A DNA stretch of 6,745 bases from Hyphomicrobiales bacterium. GTDB lineage: Bacteria; Pseudomonadota; Alphaproteobacteria; Rhizobiales; Beijerinckiaceae. The notes below the pieces were generated by a model. It was not told the DNA's origin. It was given only the letters and a program-made list of their open reading frames with translations, and did not search any database. Location of the stretch: assembly GCA_027489835.1 (NCBI GenBank), contig JAIXZF010000252.1, forward strand, positions 1 to 6,745, read 5' to 3'. Within the stretch, counting starts at the first letter, position 1. Every line of letters starts with the position of its first letter. Positions 5,465 through 6,745 of this stretch are shown one piece after another. A program made the translations under genes and the position numbers.

Positions 5465-5484
5465 GCGCCCTGCGGAAAGGGCGC
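5465..5484. repeat. 7-bp inverted repeat in the eno/queF gap
   Basis: GCGCCCT (5465-5471) and AGGGCGC (5478-5484) pair perfectly around a 6-base loop. It lies about 58 bases before the eno start on the minus strand, so it may fall in the eno leader or promoter. It is adjacent to the stronger palindrome at 5500-5525. A regulatory role is inferred only from position. Confidence 0.35.
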
Positions 5485-5499
5485 TGTTCGCAACGCAAG

Positions 5500-5525
5500 G
5501 CCTGTCCGCGCAAGCGCGGACAGGC
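5500..5525. repeat. Perfect 12-base inverted repeat between eno and queF
   Basis: GCCTGTCCGCGC (5500-5511) and GCGCGGACAGGC (5514-5525) are exact reverse complements separated by AA, the strongest symmetry in the window. In RNA it would form an 11-bp stem with a 4-base loop on either strand. It lacks a following T tract in either direction, so it is not a normal intrinsic terminator. It lies 88 bases before the queF ATG and 92 before the eno ATG, so it may be an operator for the divergent pair, a leader hairpin or a dispersed chromosomal palindrome. Confidence 0.55.
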
Positions 5526-5602
5526 GATCCGCCGTCCGGCCAGTGTCCTGGAGCGGGTTTCCTTCAGTGCCGCGACCTGCCAAAAGGCGCGCAGTCGTCA
5601 CC

Positions 5603-5607
5603 AGGAG
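5603..5607 (+). promoter_or_regulatory. Ribosome-binding site of queF
   Basis: AGGAG sits 6 bases before the ATG at 5614, an optimal arrangement. It decides the start: the same frame is open further upstream to about 5413, but that extension has no comparable site and no QueF similarity. Confidence 0.75.
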
Positions 5608-5613
5608 CCTTTC

Positions 5614-6066
5614 ATGGCCAGTCCATCGACCACCCATCTCGGCCAGCCTTCCGCCATTCCCGCCTCGCCCGAGGAAGCCACGCTCGACCGGGTGCCCAAT
5701 CCGCATCACGGCATCGATTACCTCGCACGCTTCACGGCGCCGGAATTCACCTCGATCTGCCCCGTCACGGGCCAGCCCGATTTCGGCATCCTCGTCATCG
5801 ACTACCTGCCGGGCGAATGGCTGGTCGAGTCAAAGTCGTTGAAGCTCTATCTCACCAGCTTCCGCAACCACGGCGCCTTCCACGAGGATTGCACGGTCGG
5901 GATCGGCCGCAAGCTGGTCGAGCTTCTGGCGCCGAAATGGTTCCGGATCGGCGGCTACTGGTATCCACGCGGCGGCATTCCCATCGACGTGTTCTGGCAG
6001 ACCGGCGCGCCGCCCGCCAACCTCTGGGTTCCCGATCAGGGCGTGCCGCCTTATCGAGCGAGGTGA
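5614..6066 (+). CDS. queF: NADPH-dependent 7-cyano-7-deazaguanine (preQ0) reductase QueF
   Basis: QueF reduces the nitrile of preQ0 to the primary amine preQ1 with two NADPH, a cytosolic step in making queuosine, the modified base of tRNAs reading NAY codons. The 150-residue product is the short single-domain (B. subtilis-like) type of the tunnelling fold. The active site is clear: Cys49 in FTSICPVTGQPDF forms the covalent thioimide, Asp56 in the same motif is the acid-base residue, and the family motif VESKSLKLYLTSFRNHG (71-87) is followed by His90 and Glu91, which bind substrate. About 30 residues before the core are Pro/Ser/Ala-rich and probably flexible. The AGGAG site fixes the start. 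The other queuosine genes (queC, queD, queE, tgt, queA) are not in the window. It is divergent from eno and converges on the MFS gene with a 16-base gap. Confidence 0.97.
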   Translation: MASPSTTHLGQPSAIPASPEEATLDRVPNPHHGIDYLARFTAPEFTSICPVTGQPDFGILVIDYLPGEWLVESKSLKLYLTSFRNHGAFHEDCTVGIGRKLVELLAPKWFRIGGYWYPRGGIPIDVFWQTGAPPANLWVPDQGVPPYRAR

Positions 6067-6082
6067 GGGGGCCGGCAGCGGA

Positions 6083-6745
6083 TCAAAGACGCAGAGCGCG
6101 GCGCGCAACGAGGCCCAGCATCGCGATGCCGGCCGCCATGAAGAGCAGCGCCACGGTCGGATTGAAGCTGGTCTTCAGCAGCCCGAACACCACCGGGCCG
6201 ATGGCGTGGCCGGTGAACAGCGAGCACGCGAAGAGCGCCACCGCCGATCCCCGCGCATCGGGCGCGAGTTCGGTCGCCTGCGCCTGATAGGTGCCATGCA
6301 TGAGGAAGAAGCCGAAGCCCTGAGTCATGAAGCACAGGATGCCGGTCCACCAGGGCAGGGTGGGGATCGAGAAGATGGTGATCGCAGCCGCCATCAGCAG
6401 GCCGCCCACGACGACCATGCGGGCCGGACCGAGCCGGGCCACGAGCACCCGCACGCCGAAGCCGTAGATGAGGCCGCCCAAACCCGCCCCGCCGACGACG
6501 AGCCCCGCCTGCGTGGGGCCGACGCCGGTCCGGTCCGCGAGGATGCCTGCGACGAACGGCATGATGCCGAAGATCAGCGCGCCCTCGGCGATGACGATGG
6601 CGTAAAGGACCAGTGTCTTCGGGTTGGCGAAGACGGTGCGGTAGCGTCCGAGAGCGCCGGCGAGGCTGAGCGACTCGCGTGCGGCGTCCGGGCGCGGCTT
6701 GAGCACGAGCGCGACGAGGGCCGCGGCGATGCCCGTCAGCAGCGC
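6083..6745 (-). CDS. Major facilitator superfamily transporter, C-terminal half (partial)
   Basis: The frame is open to the window end, so the 220 visible residues are the C-terminal part of an inner-membrane MFS permease (families usually have about 400). Visible are the end of helix 6 (residues 1-14), a polar central loop (about 15-38, KPRPDAARESL), and six further hydrophobic segments at about 44-67, 78-98, 107-127, 130-150, 167-187 and 195-213, ending in a basic tail ARRALRL. The loop after helix 8 (VRVLVARLGPAR, 98-109) is a degenerate second copy of MFS motif A. The helix 10-11 loop TELAPDARGSA (158-168) is common in drug-efflux-type members. An internal GTG at 6706 is not the true start. 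Substrate cannot be deduced; efflux of a small molecule is plausible but inferred. It is transcribed toward queF. Confidence 0.9.
   Translation of the reverse strand, partial: ALLTGIAAALVALVLKPRPDAARESLSLAGALGRYRTVFANPKTLVLYAIVIAEGALIFGIMPFVAGILADRTGVGPTQAGLVVGGAGLGGLIYGFGVRVLVARLGPARMVVVGGLLMAAAITIFSIPTLPWWTGILCFMTQGFGFFLMHGTYQAQATELAPDARGSAVALFACSLFTGHAIGPVVFGLLKTSFNPTVALLFMAAGIAMLGLVARRALRL

Noticed and set aside
5447..5468. preQ1-I riboswitch-like loop (TTCTAGCCAAGACC between two GCGC arms) upstream of queF
   Set aside because: The loop resembles the aptamer loop of preQ1-I riboswitches, but the closing stem is only 4 bp, there is no A-rich tail with the CUAA-type partner needed for the pseudoknot, and it lies about 150 bases before queF with another hairpin in between.
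5413..5613. N-terminal extension of queF by 67 codons
   Set aside because: The extension is Arg/Cys-rich, unlike QueF, and crosses the palindromes; the AGGAG site 6 bases before 5614 supports the shorter start.
4097..5842. 581-codon rightward frame antisense to eno and extending into queF
   Set aside because: Enolase is complete with all catalytic residues on the opposite strand, and queF is read in a different frame; the long frame is a composition artefact.
6704..6706. GTG at 6706 as start of a short MFS-like gene
   Set aside because: The frame is open to the window edge and the upstream codons encode the end of another membrane helix, so the gene is simply cut by the window.

Overview
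The window is GC-rich chromosomal DNA (roughly two thirds G+C by eye, not computed). Codons mostly end in G or C, and proteins such as enolase, MazG and HflX have an alphaproteobacterial look, so a member of Hyphomicrobiales (Rhizobiales) or a close relative is the best guess; I cannot name a genus. No rRNA, tRNA, CRISPR array, IS element, phage gene or origin is visible.

Layout from left to right: (1) the probable 5' end of an unknown leftward gene (1-77); (2) hflX, a ribosome-associated GTPase, rightward (223-1671); (3) mazG, a nucleoside triphosphate pyrophosphohydrolase, leftward (1674-2492), convergent with hflX with a 2-base gap; (4) a 113-residue two-helix membrane protein of unknown function, rightward (2655-2996); (5) a DMT/EamA-family permease, leftward (3002-3919), convergent with the previous gene with a 5-base gap; (6) eno, enolase, leftward (4124-5407); (7) queF, the preQ0 reductase of queuosine synthesis, rightward (5614-6066), divergent from eno; (8) the C-terminal half of a major facilitator superfamily transporter, leftward (6083-6745), cut by the window end and convergent with queF with a 16-base gap.

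The genes do not form a pathway. They are mostly housekeeping functions (ribosome rescue or stress GTPase, nucleotide-pool cleaning, glycolysis, tRNA modification) mixed with two transporters and one unknown. Strand changes at nearly every boundary, so most genes are probably transcribed alone. Only eno and the EamA permease are co-directional neighbours, and they are separated by 204 bases containing inverted repeats.

No new multi-gene system is evident. The points worth a second look are non-coding or very small: a 32-codon ORF whose stop overlaps the hflX start as ATGA; a hairpin at the mazG start codon; a dense cluster of the tetranucleotide CATG upstream of the permease, which also encodes a small His/Met/Cys/Pro-rich peptide; a perfect 12-base inverted repeat between eno and queF; and an enolase gene outside the kdsA-eno-ftsB-pdhA neighbourhood common in this group. 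The four non-coding gaps (78-222, 2493-2654, 3920-4123, 5408-5613) are all shorter than 300 bases; what I see in each is listed as separate entries.
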